Origin: Flavobacterium beibuense F44-8
Lineage (GTDB): Bacteria > Bacteroidota > Bacteroidia > Flavobacteriales > Flavobacteriaceae
NCBI RefSeq assembly: GCF_000769915.1
Contig: NZ_JRLV01000005.1
Coordinates: 124,001-188,000, forward strand
Direction of reading: 5' to 3'
Length of the DNA stretch: 64,000 nt
In this document: positions 34,625-43,217 of the stretch, in pieces
Numbering within the stretch: position 1 is the first letter of the stretch
How the letters are laid out: each line of letters begins with the position of its first letter
Made by a program: the position numbers and the translations under genes
Notes under the pieces: generated by a model
Told to the model about the DNA's origin: nothing
What the model saw: the letters and a program-made list of their open reading frames with translations, nothing else
The model's database searches: none

Positions 34625-34735
34625 TTCCGTCCTTTTTATTAATTGAATACTTATAACGGTATTTTTAGCGAAAATAAGTATCTTCACGGCGTTTAATAAT
34701 TCCTTAACGGGAAATAAAAATCAATAAAAAGGCAT

Positions 34736-37219
34736 ATGAAAAATATAAGTAAGTATTATCCGCACCTGCTTGCTGTTATAGGATTTGTTTTTGTTTCATT
34801 AGTTTATTTTTATCCGGTATTACAGGGTAAAAAAATATATCAGTCGGATATTGCCCAATATACCGGGATGGCAAAAGAGCAAAACGATTTCAGGAAGGAA
34901 ACAGGTGATGAGCCTTACTGGACAAACAGTGCCTTTGGCGGAATGCCTACTTACCAAATGGGGGCAAACTATCCGCATAACTATATTAAAAAGATAGACA
35001 GTGTTTTACGCTTTTTACCGCGCCCTGCCGATTATCTGTTCCTTTATTTTATAGGGTTTTATATACTTATGATGGCCTTAAGGGTTAGTCCGTTAAAAGC
35101 ATTTTTCGGAGCACTTGCCTTTGGTCTCTCCACCTATCTTATTATCATACTCGGGGTAGGGCATAATGCTAAAGCCCATGCTATTGCTTATATGCCTATG
35201 GTTGTAGCAGGAGTGATACTGGTATTCCAAAAACGATATATTGTGGGAGGGCTGCTTACTATGATGGCAGCAGCGCTGGAGATAAATGCCAACCACTTCC
35301 AAATGACGTACTACCTGTTACTGTTGTTACTGGTACTGGCTATTTATTTCATTATAGAAATTGTAAAAAGTAAAGATTTTAAACATCTTGGTAAAGCCAT
35401 GGGAGTGTTTGTTGTGGCGGGTATACTGGCGCTTGGTGCAAATGCTGCTAACCTAATGGCTACTTCAGAGTTTACTAACTTTAGTATAAGGGGTAAAAGC
35501 GAACTTACTTTTAATCCTGACGGTACTGAAAATACAACTACATCGTCAATGGATTACAGCTATATAACCGAATACAGCTATGGTGTTGCCGAGAGTTTTG
35601 ACCTTATAGCACCAAGGCTTTTTGGTGGTGGCGTTAGGGAAGATGTAGGCGAGGATTCTCATTTATATAACTTTATACTAGGACTTGGAGCATCTAATGC
35701 TGAGGCTAGAGAATTTGCGGCAAATTCACCTACTTATTGGGGTGATCAGCCTATTGTGGAAGCTCCGGCTTATATAGGTGCTGTTATCTTCTTCCTGGCA
35801 ATATTAGGACTGTTTATAGACAAACGAAAAATAAAATATGCCTTTTTGGCAGGTGCAATTCTGTCATTATTACTGTCGTGGGGTAAAAACTTCCCTGCAC
35901 TAACAAACTTCTTTATAGATAATGTTCCGTTATACGATAAGTTTAGAGCGGTATCATCCATACAGGTAATACTGGAACTGTGTTTCCCTGTACTGGCGAT
36001 AATGGGATTACAGTCTTTCTTTAAATCAGAAAAACAGGAACAGCTTAAAGCACTGTATAGTGCTGGCGGAGCTGCACTGGGAGTAATAGTGCTTTTATTC
36101 CTGTTTAAAGGTTCTTTTGACTTTTCAGGCGGAAGCGACGACCAGATCAGGCAGATGTACGGGCAGATGGGGCCTGACTTTGTAAAAGCCCTTATTGAAC
36201 AACGTAAGGAGATGTATACCTCTGATTTATTACGTTCGGGTATATTGATACTGATTTCTGCTGGTGCGCTTTGGATGTTTGTAAACAAAAAGCTGTCGGA
36301 CTTTGTGACGGTGCTTGTAGTGTGTGGACTTATGGTGTTTGATCTTTTCTTTATAGATAAGAACTATGTAAATAAGGATAACTTTAAAAGCGCAAGTCAG
36401 GTTGACAGACCTTTCCAGGCAAGTGCTGCCGATGAGTTTATAATGAAAGATACTTCCAGTTACAGGGTGTATGAACCATATGGAAGGTTACAGGCAAGAA
36501 CATCTTATTTCCACGAGTCGGTAGGAGGGTACAGTGCTGTTAGGCCGCAACGTACCGACCAATTGTTTACCTACAATGTGGAGAATAATATGGGAGTGCT
36601 GTTCAAATCAGTAGACCCTGAAACAATGACATTTACAGAATCGTTACCGGTGCTTAACATGCTTAATGTGAAGTATGTTTTACTACAGTCTAACGATAAT
36701 CAGGATATACCTGTTGAGAATCCGTTTGCTAACGGAAGCGGATGGTTTGTAAACACGGTTAAGAAAGTGAATTCGGCCGATGAGGAAATAAAGGCTCTTG
36801 ATAGTCTTGATACTAAAAATGTAGCCGTAGTTAATGTGGCTAAATTCCCTGAGGCGGTTTCTAGAGCTACTTTTGCTACTGATAGTACTGCTACTGTAAA
36901 ACTGGTTAAAAGAGAGCCTAATTATATTAAATATAAAACCAATAACACTAACGACGGACTTGCGGTATTCTCTGAAATATACTACCCTAAAGGATGGATA
37001 GCCACTATTGATGGTAAAGAACAGCCACATTTCCAGGCCGACTATGTTTTAAGGGCTATGCAAATACCGGCTGGTAAGCATACCGTTGAGTTTAAGTTTG
37101 AGCCACAGGTAGTGAAAAAAGGTAGTACTATAGCACTTATAAGCTTTATACTAATGCTGGTATTAATGGCAGCAGGTATATACTTTGGTACTAAAAAGAA
37201 AAGCGAAACGGCAGAATAA
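34736..37219 (+). CDS. YfhO-family polytopic membrane protein
   Basis: An 827-residue membrane protein of the YfhO family, whose members have a GT-C glycosyltransferase-like core and take part in sugar decoration of envelope polymers. It has some 12-14 hydrophobic helices (for example AVIGFVFVSLVYFYPVL, FFGALAFGLSTYLIIILGV, the C-terminal IALISFILMLVLMAAGIYFG), YQSDIAQYTGM in the first loop (acidic site), and a large soluble C-terminal part (residues about 540-790) with the YfhO pattern FSEIYYPKGW. A glycosyltransferase gene follows after 19 bases, so the pair is an operon. Confidence 0.88.
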   Translation: MKNISKYYPHLLAVIGFVFVSLVYFYPVLQGKKIYQSDIAQYTGMAKEQNDFRKETGDEPYWTNSAFGGMPTYQMGANYPHNYIKKIDSVLRFLPRPADYLFLYFIGFYILMMALRVSPLKAFFGALAFGLSTYLIIILGVGHNAKAHAIAYMPMVVAGVILVFQKRYIVGGLLTMMAAALEINANHFQMTYYLLLLLLVLAIYFIIEIVKSKDFKHLGKAMGVFVVAGILALGANAANLMATSEFTNFSIRGKSELTFNPDGTENTTTSSMDYSYITEYSYGVAESFDLIAPRLFGGGVREDVGEDSHLYNFILGLGASNAEAREFAANSPTYWGDQPIVEAPAYIGAVIFFLAILGLFIDKRKIKYAFLAGAILSLLLSWGKNFPALTNFFIDNVPLYDKFRAVSSIQVILELCFPVLAIMGLQSFFKSEKQEQLKALYSAGGAALGVIVLLFLFKGSFDFSGGSDDQIRQMYGQMGPDFVKALIEQRKEMYTSDLLRSGILILISAGALWMFVNKKLSDFVTVLVVCGLMVFDLFFIDKNYVNKDNFKSASQVDRPFQASAADEFIMKDTSSYRVYEPYGRLQARTSYFHESVGGYSAVRPQRTDQLFTYNVENNMGVLFKSVDPETMTFTESLPVLNMLNVKYVLLQSNDNQDIPVENPFANGSGWFVNTVKKVNSADEEIKALDSLDTKNVAVVNVAKFPEAVSRATFATDSTATVKLVKREPNYIKYKTNNTNDGLAVFSEIYYPKGWIATIDGKEQPHFQADYVLRAMQIPAGKHTVEFKFEPQVVKKGSTIALISFILMLVLMAAGIYFGTKKKSETAE

Positions 37220-37238
37220 TATATAAGGTTAAGGGATT

Positions 37239-38522
37239 ATGAAGAAGGTACTTATAATAACGTATTACTGGCCTCCTGCAGGCGGACCGGGAGTACAGCG
37301 TTGGTTAAAATTTGTAAAGTACCTGCCTGAGTATGGTATTGAGCCCATAGTTTATATCCCAAAAAATCCTACCTATCCTTTAATAGATGAAGAGTTACAA
37401 AAGGACGTGAGTTACAATACCACTATCCTTAAAAATAATATTATTGAGCCTTACGGTTGGGCTTCGGTATTTTCAAAAAAGAATACAAAGAAGATAAGCT
37501 CGGGGATCATACCTGATAAGAAAAAGCAGTCGGTACTCCAAAAACTGATGCTTTGGATTAGGGGTAATATGTTTATCCCGGATGCAAGGGTGCTTTGGGT
37601 AAGGCCTTCGGTAAGCTATTTGACCAACTATTTACAGGGCAGTGGTATTGATACGATTATTACTACCGGGCCTCCGCACAGCCTTCATTTAATAGGGATG
37701 GAGCTTCAAAAAAGGTTTGGAGTGAAGTGGATTGCCGATTTTCGTGATCCGTGGACAACTATTGGTTACCATAAGGAGCTTAGGTTAAGTGAATCGTCTC
37801 AGCAAAGGCATAAAAAAATGGAGCGCGATGTACTTAATACTGCCGATACTATTATTGTAACAAGCCCTACCACCAAAGCCGAGTTTGAACAGTTAACCGA
37901 TAAGCCTGTTACTGTAATCACTAACGGTTATGATGTTGAACCGGTGGCTAAAGAACCGCTTGATGAGAAGTTTACGTTAGCACATATAGGTTCGTTTCTG
38001 TCAGAACGTAATCCAAAGATACTTTGGGAATCACTATCAGAGCTTGTGAAAGAGGATGCTGAATTTAAAGATAAGTTCGAACTCAAACTTATAGGGGCTG
38101 TTAGTCAGGAAGTACTGACTTCCATAGAACAGCACGGGCTTACCGATTATGTTAATAATATGGGCTATGTATCGCATAGTGAAGCAGTAAAGCAGCAACG
38201 TAAATCGCAGGTATTACTGTTAGTCGAGATTGATTCTCTTGATACGCGTTGTATTATACCAGGCAAGCTGTTTGAATACATGGCATCTGAAAGACCTGTT
38301 ATAGGTGTAGGGCCACAGGGAGCGGACTTTGCTGATATTATTAAAACGACTAATACAGGTGTGTTTGTTGAGTATACAGAAAAAGAAAAGCTTAAGGATG
38401 CCCTTAAATCTTATTTCGCACAATATATGGGTGAGGGGTTAAAAGTACATGCTATTGGTTTACAACAATATTCTCGTAGGAATTTAACAAATCAGTTGGC
38501 AAATTTGTTAAAACAAAGTTAA
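37239..38522 (+). CDS. Family 4-type glycosyltransferase
   Basis: A 427-residue GT-B glycosyltransferase. The N-terminal domain begins KKVLIITYYWPPAGGPGVQRW (acceptor-side glycine loop). The C-terminal Rossmann domain has FTLAHIGSFLSERNP, KLIGAV, and the sugar-nucleotide contact IPGKLFEYMASERPVIGVG with a Glu in KLFEY. The family adds sugars from nucleotide donors during polysaccharide or glycolipid synthesis. Paired with the YfhO gene upstream, it probably supplies envelope glycosylation. No terminator hairpin with T-run is seen on this strand downstream. Confidence 0.92.
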   Translation: MKKVLIITYYWPPAGGPGVQRWLKFVKYLPEYGIEPIVYIPKNPTYPLIDEELQKDVSYNTTILKNNIIEPYGWASVFSKKNTKKISSGIIPDKKKQSVLQKLMLWIRGNMFIPDARVLWVRPSVSYLTNYLQGSGIDTIITTGPPHSLHLIGMELQKRFGVKWIADFRDPWTTIGYHKELRLSESSQQRHKKMERDVLNTADTIIVTSPTTKAEFEQLTDKPVTVITNGYDVEPVAKEPLDEKFTLAHIGSFLSERNPKILWESLSELVKEDAEFKDKFELKLIGAVSQEVLTSIEQHGLTDYVNNMGYVSHSEAVKQQRKSQVLLLVEIDSLDTRCIIPGKLFEYMASERPVIGVGPQGADFADIIKTTNTGVFVEYTEKEKLKDALKSYFAQYMGEGLKVHAIGLQQYSRRNLTNQLANLLKQS

Positions 38523-38576
38523 AAAACGTTGTAGTTGTTTTTTTAACTGGTATAAAATTCTAACCTTTAGGCTGTT

Positions 38577-38614
38577 AAAAAAGAAAATCCCGCTATTCTG
38601 GGAGAATAACGGGA
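38577..38614 (-). terminator. Rho-independent terminator of the candidate small RNA
   Basis: On the minus strand a 12-bp stem (TCCCGTTATTCT / AGAATAGCGGGA, one G-U pair) with loop CCC is followed by TTTTCTTTTTT. There is no T-run on the plus strand, so it does not serve the glycosyltransferase gene. No minus-strand protein gene lies directly upstream, and the VOC gene has its own terminator at 38840-38865. Confidence 0.85.
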
Positions 38615-38674
38615 CTTAACAAACCAACCAACCAATTATTAACAAACCTCAAAATTATAAAATCCTGAGATTTA
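38577..38674 (-). ncRNA. Candidate small RNA behind a sigma-54 promoter
   Basis: About 98 nt between a sigma-54-type promoter (38686-38700) and a rho-independent terminator. From the predicted 5' end the RNA would fold a first hairpin (AAATCTCA at 38673-38666 with TGAGGTTT at 38651-38644, 8 bp including one G-U). It then leaves an unpaired stretch with UUGGUUGGUUGG (complement of 38620-38635), and ends in the terminator stem. No open reading frame of note is inside. The layout of 5' hairpin, unpaired U/G-rich seed and terminator is that of trans-acting regulatory RNAs. Expression and function are inferred. Confidence 0.6.
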
Positions 38675-38685
38675 ATTAAATAATT

Positions 38686-38700
38686 ACAATTATCGTGCCA
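38686..38700 (-). promoter_or_regulatory. Sigma-54 (RpoN) type promoter
   Basis: On the minus strand it reads TGGCACGATAATTGT. This matches the -24/-12 consensus TGGCAC-N5-TTGC with one deviation (GT instead of GC at -12) and keeps the exact 10-base gap between the GG and the G of -12. The predicted start, about 12 bases on, is 38674. Confidence 0.6.
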
Positions 38701-38703
38701 AAA

Positions 38704-38750
38704 ATTAACCATGAGTTAATTCAGTTGACCCGAATTGTAATACAAAGTTA
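38704..38750 (-). promoter_or_regulatory. Dyads upstream of the sigma-54 promoter
   Basis: ATTAAC/GTTAAT (38704-38709, 38715-38720) and AATTC/GAATT (38718-38722, 38732-38736) are two overlapping inverted repeats just upstream of -24, where an activator or repressor could bind. A consensus -7 box for the housekeeping sigma (TAACTTTG on the minus strand) lies at 38743-38750 and could give an alternative, longer transcript. The rest of the 38523-38899 gap is AT-rich with no further gene seen. Confidence 0.4.
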
Positions 38751-38839
38751 ACGAATAATTAATTAATAAATTATCATTTGTCTTTTAAATATTTCGTTTT
38801 AATTGAATTTTTTTTATAAGAGGCAGTTAAAAAACATTG

Positions 38840-38865
38840 AAAACCCCAGCTATAGCTGGGGTTTT
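38840..38865. terminator. Terminator of the VOC gene
   Basis: Palindrome AAAACCCCAGCTA / TAGCTGGGGTTTT, with T-rich sequence following on the minus strand, 35 bases past the end of the VOC gene. Confidence 0.85.
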
Positions 38866-38899
38866 GCTTTATTCTTAAAATGTGCTTAAAATCATTGGG

Positions 38900-39268
38900 T
38901 TACGAAAAAAATTCTCCGAAATGCCATAATATCCCTGACGGATCGTGTACAAAACATTCTTTACCCCATTCCATAGTGCGTACAGGTACCAGCCTGACAT
39001 TTTCATATTTTGTTGTAAGGTTAAGTTCATTTAGGTTTTTCCAAAAAACATCAACGTTTTCCACTTCCATAAAAAGCATGGTATTATCTATCCAGTCCTT
39101 TACATAGGCTTTCTGTAAATAGAATGCTATTCCGTTATCGGTTTTAAAAACCGAAAGATCTGCAGAGAGTACGGTTTCCTCAAAGCCAAGGTCACGGTAA
39201 AACATTCGTGAAACTTCAAAGTCTTTTGCTCCTATAAAAGGGCGTATGGATTTAGCATTATGGTTCAT
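38900..39268 (-). CDS. VOC-family (glyoxalase/bleomycin resistance-like) protein
   Basis: A 122-residue protein of the vicinal-oxygen-chelate superfamily: paired beta-alpha-beta-beta-beta modules starting IRPFIGAKDFEVSRMFYRDLGFEE and ending CFVHDPSGILWHFGEF. The family includes glyoxalase I, dioxygenases and antibiotic-binding proteins. The final DPSGxLWHF motif is conserved, but metal ligands cannot be assigned with confidence. Single gene, ended by its own terminator. Function unknown. Confidence 0.88.
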   Translation of the reverse strand: MNHNAKSIRPFIGAKDFEVSRMFYRDLGFEETVLSADLSVFKTDNGIAFYLQKAYVKDWIDNTMLFMEVENVDVFWKNLNELNLTTKYENVRLVPVRTMEWGKECFVHDPSGILWHFGEFFS

Positions 39269-39324
39269 GGTTTAAAGGTTTTGTATGGTTTATAAAGATA
39301 TAAAATATGGGAAGCTATTTTACA

Positions 39325-40020
39325 TTAGCTGTTCTCCATATACAGGAAAACCAAAAACAACATAATAAACAGCACGAATATTACAATAGCAATAAGTGTA
39401 GGAGGGGACTCCTTTACTTCCTTTGGTTGTTGTGGCTCGGGAGGATTATTGGTAGCTGTGATGCTGTCATTAATCTTGTTCAGTAGGTTAATGCGGTTAA
39501 CCATCCTTACATTACCATCGGCAAGTTTTAGGAGCCTGTCGTGAAACTCATGTTTAAGGCTTTCGTCTATAAATATGGCGCAGGTAAGGGCTTCGTCTAT
39601 AATCAGGTGGTTGATGCTTAAATCCTGTTTGCGTATCAGGAAACTGATGTTCTCCTCACTCAGTAGCCTGTCAATAGCATTGTAGAGTACATTTTTATTA
39701 ACGTGTCCGCCGGCACTCAGTACGGCATCTTTTATACGTTTTATCTGTACCAGGTATTTTATAGGGCTGGGTTTGCCCGGTTCGCTATATTGCGGTTTGT
39801 TTCCTTTTTTAAAACCCTTGAAATAATCGTACTCCAGGCGGGTTTCCTCGTCACTTAGTATGATGTAGGACTCCAGTATAGCCTTAAAGTTTTCCTCACT
39901 CTGTTTATCACCATTATTTTTATCGGGGTGGTATTTTACCGCCAGTACCCTGTAAGCCTTTTTTATTTCGGCCTGAGTACAGGTTTGGGAAACACCAAGT
40001 ATTTCATAATGGTTTTTCAT
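39325..40020 (-). CDS. J-domain protein with C-terminal membrane anchor
   Basis: A 231-residue protein. Residues 3-66 are a J-domain ([24 protein letters not shown] at 31-33, [11 protein letters not shown]) that should stimulate a DnaK-type Hsp70. The middle (residues about 85-190) is helical and not recognised; there is no Gly/Phe region or zinc-finger domain, so it is not DnaJ itself. The last 25 residues ([19 protein letters not shown]) form a single transmembrane helix, so the J-domain is anchored facing the cytosol. Single gene next to a repeat cluster. Confidence 0.9.
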   Translation of the reverse strand: MKNHYEILGVSQTCTQAEIKKAYRVLAVKYHPDKNNGDKQSEENFKAILESYIILSDEETRLEYDYFKGFKKGNKPQYSEPGKPSPIKYLVQIKRIKDAVLSAGGHVNKNVLYNAIDRLLSEENISFLIRKQDLSINHLIIDEALTCAIFIDESLKHEFHDRLLKLADGNVRMVNRINLLNKINDSITATNNPPEPQQPKEVKESPPTLIAIVIFVLFIMLFLVFLYMENS

Positions 40021-40084
40021 TTAGTAATCGTTGGGATTGTAAAAATAGGGAATTTTGGACTGTAGTTTAAATTTGTATTAAGTG

Positions 40085-40172
40085 CTGTCATTGCGATGAG
40101 ACACTACGGAGTAAACTTTTAAATTTAACTAAAGAGATTTCTCACTCCGATACTCTACGTTCGAAATGACAG
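40085..40172. repeat. Palindromic intergenic repeat, copy 1
   Basis: An imperfect palindrome of 88 bases bounded by CTGTCATT and AATGACAG, with inner arms related to GAGATTTCTC. It lies between the J-domain gene and uvrA. The ends and the GAGAAATCTC core recall an intergenic repeat I remember as frequent in flavobacteria. Confidence 0.6.
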
Positions 40173-40200
40173 CATGCGTTTTAATATTACGAGGGTTTTC

Positions 40201-40274
40201 CATTTCGACCTTGCGGAGAAATCTCAGAATATTAGAGATTTTTCGACTCCACTTCGTTGCGCTCAAAATGACAG
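40201..40274. repeat. Palindromic intergenic repeat, copy 2
   Basis: A second, better palindrome: CATTTCGACC...GAGAAATCTC on the left and GAGATTTTTCGACTCC...AAAATGACAG on the right, joined by AGAATATTA. It shares its core and its right end with copy 1 and follows it after 28 bases. The following 38 bases (to 40313) hold short CCTGAAAC repeats. Confidence 0.65.
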
Positions 40275-40313
40275 CACGTAACAGGTAACCTGAAACTTCA
40301 AACCTGAAACCAA

Positions 40314-43103
40314 CTACAACTTCTCTCCCAAATATTCTCCTGTTACCGACTTAGGGTTTTTAGCAATTTCCTCAGGAGTACCAAAGGCTACTAAATGTCC
40401 GCCATTTTCACCACCTTCAGGACCAATGTCTATAATATAGTCGGCACACTTAATAAGGTCAAGGTTGTGCTCAATAACAATGATTGAATGTCCTTTATCG
40501 ATAAGGGCGTCAAACGATGCCATTAGTTTCTGGATATCATGGAAATGAAGCCCTGTTGTAGGTTCGTCAAACACGAATAAGGCTTTATCTTTCGTATTTC
40601 CCTTAACCAGGAACGATGCCAGTTTTATACGCTGTGCCTCACCACCCGAAAGGGTAGAAGACGACTGCCCTAACTGTACATACCCTAAACCAACATCCTG
40701 TAACGGTTGTAGTTTTTGGGTAATTTTGGTTTGCTTGTGCTTATCAAAAAACTCAAGGGCATCATCTATGGTCATGGTAAGTATATCATCGATATTCTTA
40801 CCTTCAAAAGCCACTTCCAGCACCTCTTTCTTAAAGCGTTTACCATTACAGGTTTCGCACTCCAGGTGAACATCGGCCATGAACTGCATCTCTATAGTAA
40901 CTTCGCCTTCCCCTTTACAGGTTTCACAGCGTCCGCCATCTACATTGAACGAGAAATGCTTTGCCTGATAGCCTCGTAGTTTGGAAAGCTTTTGCTTAGA
41001 GAACAAATCTCTAATATCATCATAAGCTTTAATGTAGGTAACCGGGTTAGAACGCGAACTGCGCCCAATAGGGTTTTGGTCTACATATTCAATATGCTTA
41101 ATGTGTGAGTAGCTACCCTGCAGTTCGGTAAACTGTCCGGCTTTTTCGCCCACGCCTTCCAGTTTCTTTTGTATGGCAGGGAATAATATCTTTTTTACCA
41201 GTGTACTCTTACCACTACCCGAAACTCCGGTAATAACCGTTAGGCAGTCCAGCGGGAAGGTTACATCTATATTTTTAAGGTTGTTTTCGCGTGCGCCTAC
41301 AACATCCACATGATTTTTAAACTTGCGACGTTTTGCAGGTACTTTGATTTCCATATCGCCGTTAAGGTATTTTGCGGTAAGTGATTCTGATTTCAGGATC
41401 TCATCATACGTACCCTGAGCTACCAGACGACCACCGTGTGTACCCGCTTCCGGACCTATATCGATAATCATATCGGCAGCCTTCATGATGTCTTCATCGT
41501 GCTCTACCACAATAACGGTGTTGCCCAAATCACGTAGCCCGATAAGTACCTTAATAAGTCTTTCGGTATCTTTAGGGTGAAGCCCTATACTTGGTTCATC
41601 CAATATGTACATAGACCCCACAAGGCTACTGCCCAGTGATGTTGCCAGGTTAATACGTTGTGATTCACCACCCGAAAGGGTAGACGACCTACGGTTTAGC
41701 GTAAGGTAATCAAGCCCCACTTCCTGCAGGAAGCTAAGGCGGTTATTGATTTCAACCAACAGGCGTTTAGCTACCTTTTGGTCGTATTCACTAAGTTGGA
41801 TTCCTTTAAAAAACTCAATAAGGTTTTTGATAGGCATATCCACAAGGTCTGATATGGTATGGTTGTCAATCTTTACGTGATTGGCTTCCGGTTTAAGGCG
41901 TTTGCCCTTACATGCCGGGCACTTGGTTTTACCACGGTAACGCGAAAGCATAACGCGGTTTTGTATTTTATAGTTTTTCTCTTCCAGTTCGGCAAAAAAG
42001 TCATCCAGTCCTGTAAAGTACTGGTTACCTTTCCATATAAGTGCCTTATCACTTTCAGACAACTGGAAGTACGGTTTGTGTACAGGGAAATTGAATTTGT
42101 GACTGTTGTTGACCAACTGGTCACGGTACCAGCCCATGCTCTCACCACGCCACGGATAAATGGCATTTTCAAATACCGAAAGGGCTGTGTTTGGGACAAC
42201 AAGCTCCTCATCTATGCCTACTATGCTGCCGTAACCTTCGCACGACGGACAGGCACCATAGGGATTATTAAAACTGAAAAGGTGTACGTTTGGCTCCAGG
42301 AAGGTAAGTCCGTCCAACTCAAAATTACTACTAAAAGCCAGTCGGTTTCCGGTTTTTACATCCTGAAGGTACGTTTCGCCTTTACCTTCGTAAAAAGCAG
42401 TTTGTACGGCATCTGCCAGTCGGTTATAAAATTCCTCTTCATCTTTTACCACAATACGGTCTACAATAAGCATTACCTCTTTGTTGGCAAAGTCGGTATC
42501 GCCCAGTTCGTCCAGTCGCAGCATTTCGTTATCTACCAGTATACGGGCAAAACCCTGCTGTAGTAAAACGTTTAGTTTTTCTTCAATGGTACGGCCTTTC
42601 TCTATGTGTACAGGTGCCAGTAACAACCATCGGCTGCCGTCTTCCTGTTTTTTAACCTCTTCAACCACATCGGTTACTGTATGCTTTTTAACCTCACGAC
42701 CTGAAACAGGGGAGTAGGTACGCCCTACACGAGCAAAAAGTAGTTTTAGGTAATCGTAAATCTCGGTACTGGTGCCTACGGTAGACCTCGCATTGGTAGT
42801 GTTTACCTTTTGCTCAATGGCAATAGCGGGGGCTATACCCTTAATGTATTCTACTTTTGGTTTGTCCAGACGACCTAAAAACTGACGCGCATATGACGAA
42901 AGGCTTTCCACATATCGGCGTTGTCCTTCGGCATAAAGCGTATCAAAAGCCAGGCTTGATTTACCTGAGCCCGAAAGCCCGGTTACCACAACCAGCTTGT
43001 TACGCGGAATGGCTACATCAATGTTTTTAAGATTGTGAAGCTGCGCCCCTTTTATAAGGATGTTTTTTTTAGGTTCGAGTGTTGATATATCGGTTTTTAT
43101 CAT
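40314..43103 (-). CDS. uvrA: Excinuclease ABC subunit A
   Basis: A 929-residue DNA-damage sensor of nucleotide-excision repair. Two ABC ATPase modules are visible: Walker [15 protein letters not shown] and [13 protein letters not shown], two signatures [14 protein letters not shown] and [14 protein letters not shown], Walker [11 protein letters not shown] and [10 protein letters not shown]. Zinc modules have CPACKGKR and CETCKGEG...CETCNGKR. The start is placed at 43103 (MIKTDIS), because the longer in-frame ATG at 43124 lies inside the promoter -7 box. Length then matches UvrA. Single gene. Confidence 0.97.
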   Translation of the reverse strand: MIKTDISTLEPKKNILIKGAQLHNLKNIDVAIPRNKLVVVTGLSGSGKSSLAFDTLYAEGQRRYVESLSSYARQFLGRLDKPKVEYIKGIAPAIAIEQKVNTTNARSTVGTSTEIYDYLKLLFARVGRTYSPVSGREVKKHTVTDVVEEVKKQEDGSRWLLLAPVHIEKGRTIEEKLNVLLQQGFARILVDNEMLRLDELGDTDFANKEVMLIVDRIVVKDEEEFYNRLADAVQTAFYEGKGETYLQDVKTGNRLAFSSNFELDGLTFLEPNVHLFSFNNPYGACPSCEGYGSIVGIDEELVVPNTALSVFENAIYPWRGESMGWYRDQLVNNSHKFNFPVHKPYFQLSESDKALIWKGNQYFTGLDDFFAELEEKNYKIQNRVMLSRYRGKTKCPACKGKRLKPEANHVKIDNHTISDLVDMPIKNLIEFFKGIQLSEYDQKVAKRLLVEINNRLSFLQEVGLDYLTLNRRSSTLSGGESQRINLATSLGSSLVGSMYILDEPSIGLHPKDTERLIKVLIGLRDLGNTVIVVEHDEDIMKAADMIIDIGPEAGTHGGRLVAQGTYDEILKSESLTAKYLNGDMEIKVPAKRRKFKNHVDVVGARENNLKNIDVTFPLDCLTVITGVSGSGKSTLVKKILFPAIQKKLEGVGEKAGQFTELQGSYSHIKHIEYVDQNPIGRSSRSNPVTYIKAYDDIRDLFSKQKLSKLRGYQAKHFSFNVDGGRCETCKGEGEVTIEMQFMADVHLECETCNGKRFKKEVLEVAFEGKNIDDILTMTIDDALEFFDKHKQTKITQKLQPLQDVGLGYVQLGQSSSTLSGGEAQRIKLASFLVKGNTKDKALFVFDEPTTGLHFHDIQKLMASFDALIDKGHSIIVIEHNLDLIKCADYIIDIGPEGGENGGHLVAFGTPEEIAKNPKSVTGEYLGEKL

Positions 43104-43121
43104 AGCAAAAATGGTAATGTG

Positions 43122-43129
43122 CAAAGATA
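43122..43129 (-). promoter_or_regulatory. Promoter -7 box of uvrA
   Basis: TATCTTTG on the minus strand, exact consensus, overlapping the rejected upstream ATG; transcription should begin near 43116. Confidence 0.6.
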
Positions 43130-43176
43130 CTATTTTACACTGAAATTTTTGTTAAAGAGGGGAAGGGATAAAGCGT

Positions 43177-43184
43177 TATATTTG
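43177..43184 (+). promoter_or_regulatory. Promoter -7 box of the ADP-ribosylglycohydrolase gene
   Basis: TATATTTG, exact consensus, 33 bases ahead of the start codon; a TTG at 43149-43151 is 25 bases upstream, slightly far for -33. Confidence 0.5.
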
Positions 43185-43217
43185 AGGTATAGTTAACATA
43201 AAACCAACCACACTGTA

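Noticed and set aside
38880-39107. 75-codon plus-strand frame at the end of the intergenic gap
   Set aside because: Antisense to the VOC gene, with no promoter.
40085-40274. Tandem palindromes considered as a CRISPR array
   Set aside because: Only two diverged copies, units of unequal length, spacer only 28 bases, no cas genes.
41859-42563. 234-codon open frame on the plus strand
   Set aside because: Lies wholly antisense within uvrA; composition is the mirror of the real gene and no promoter or family motif is seen.
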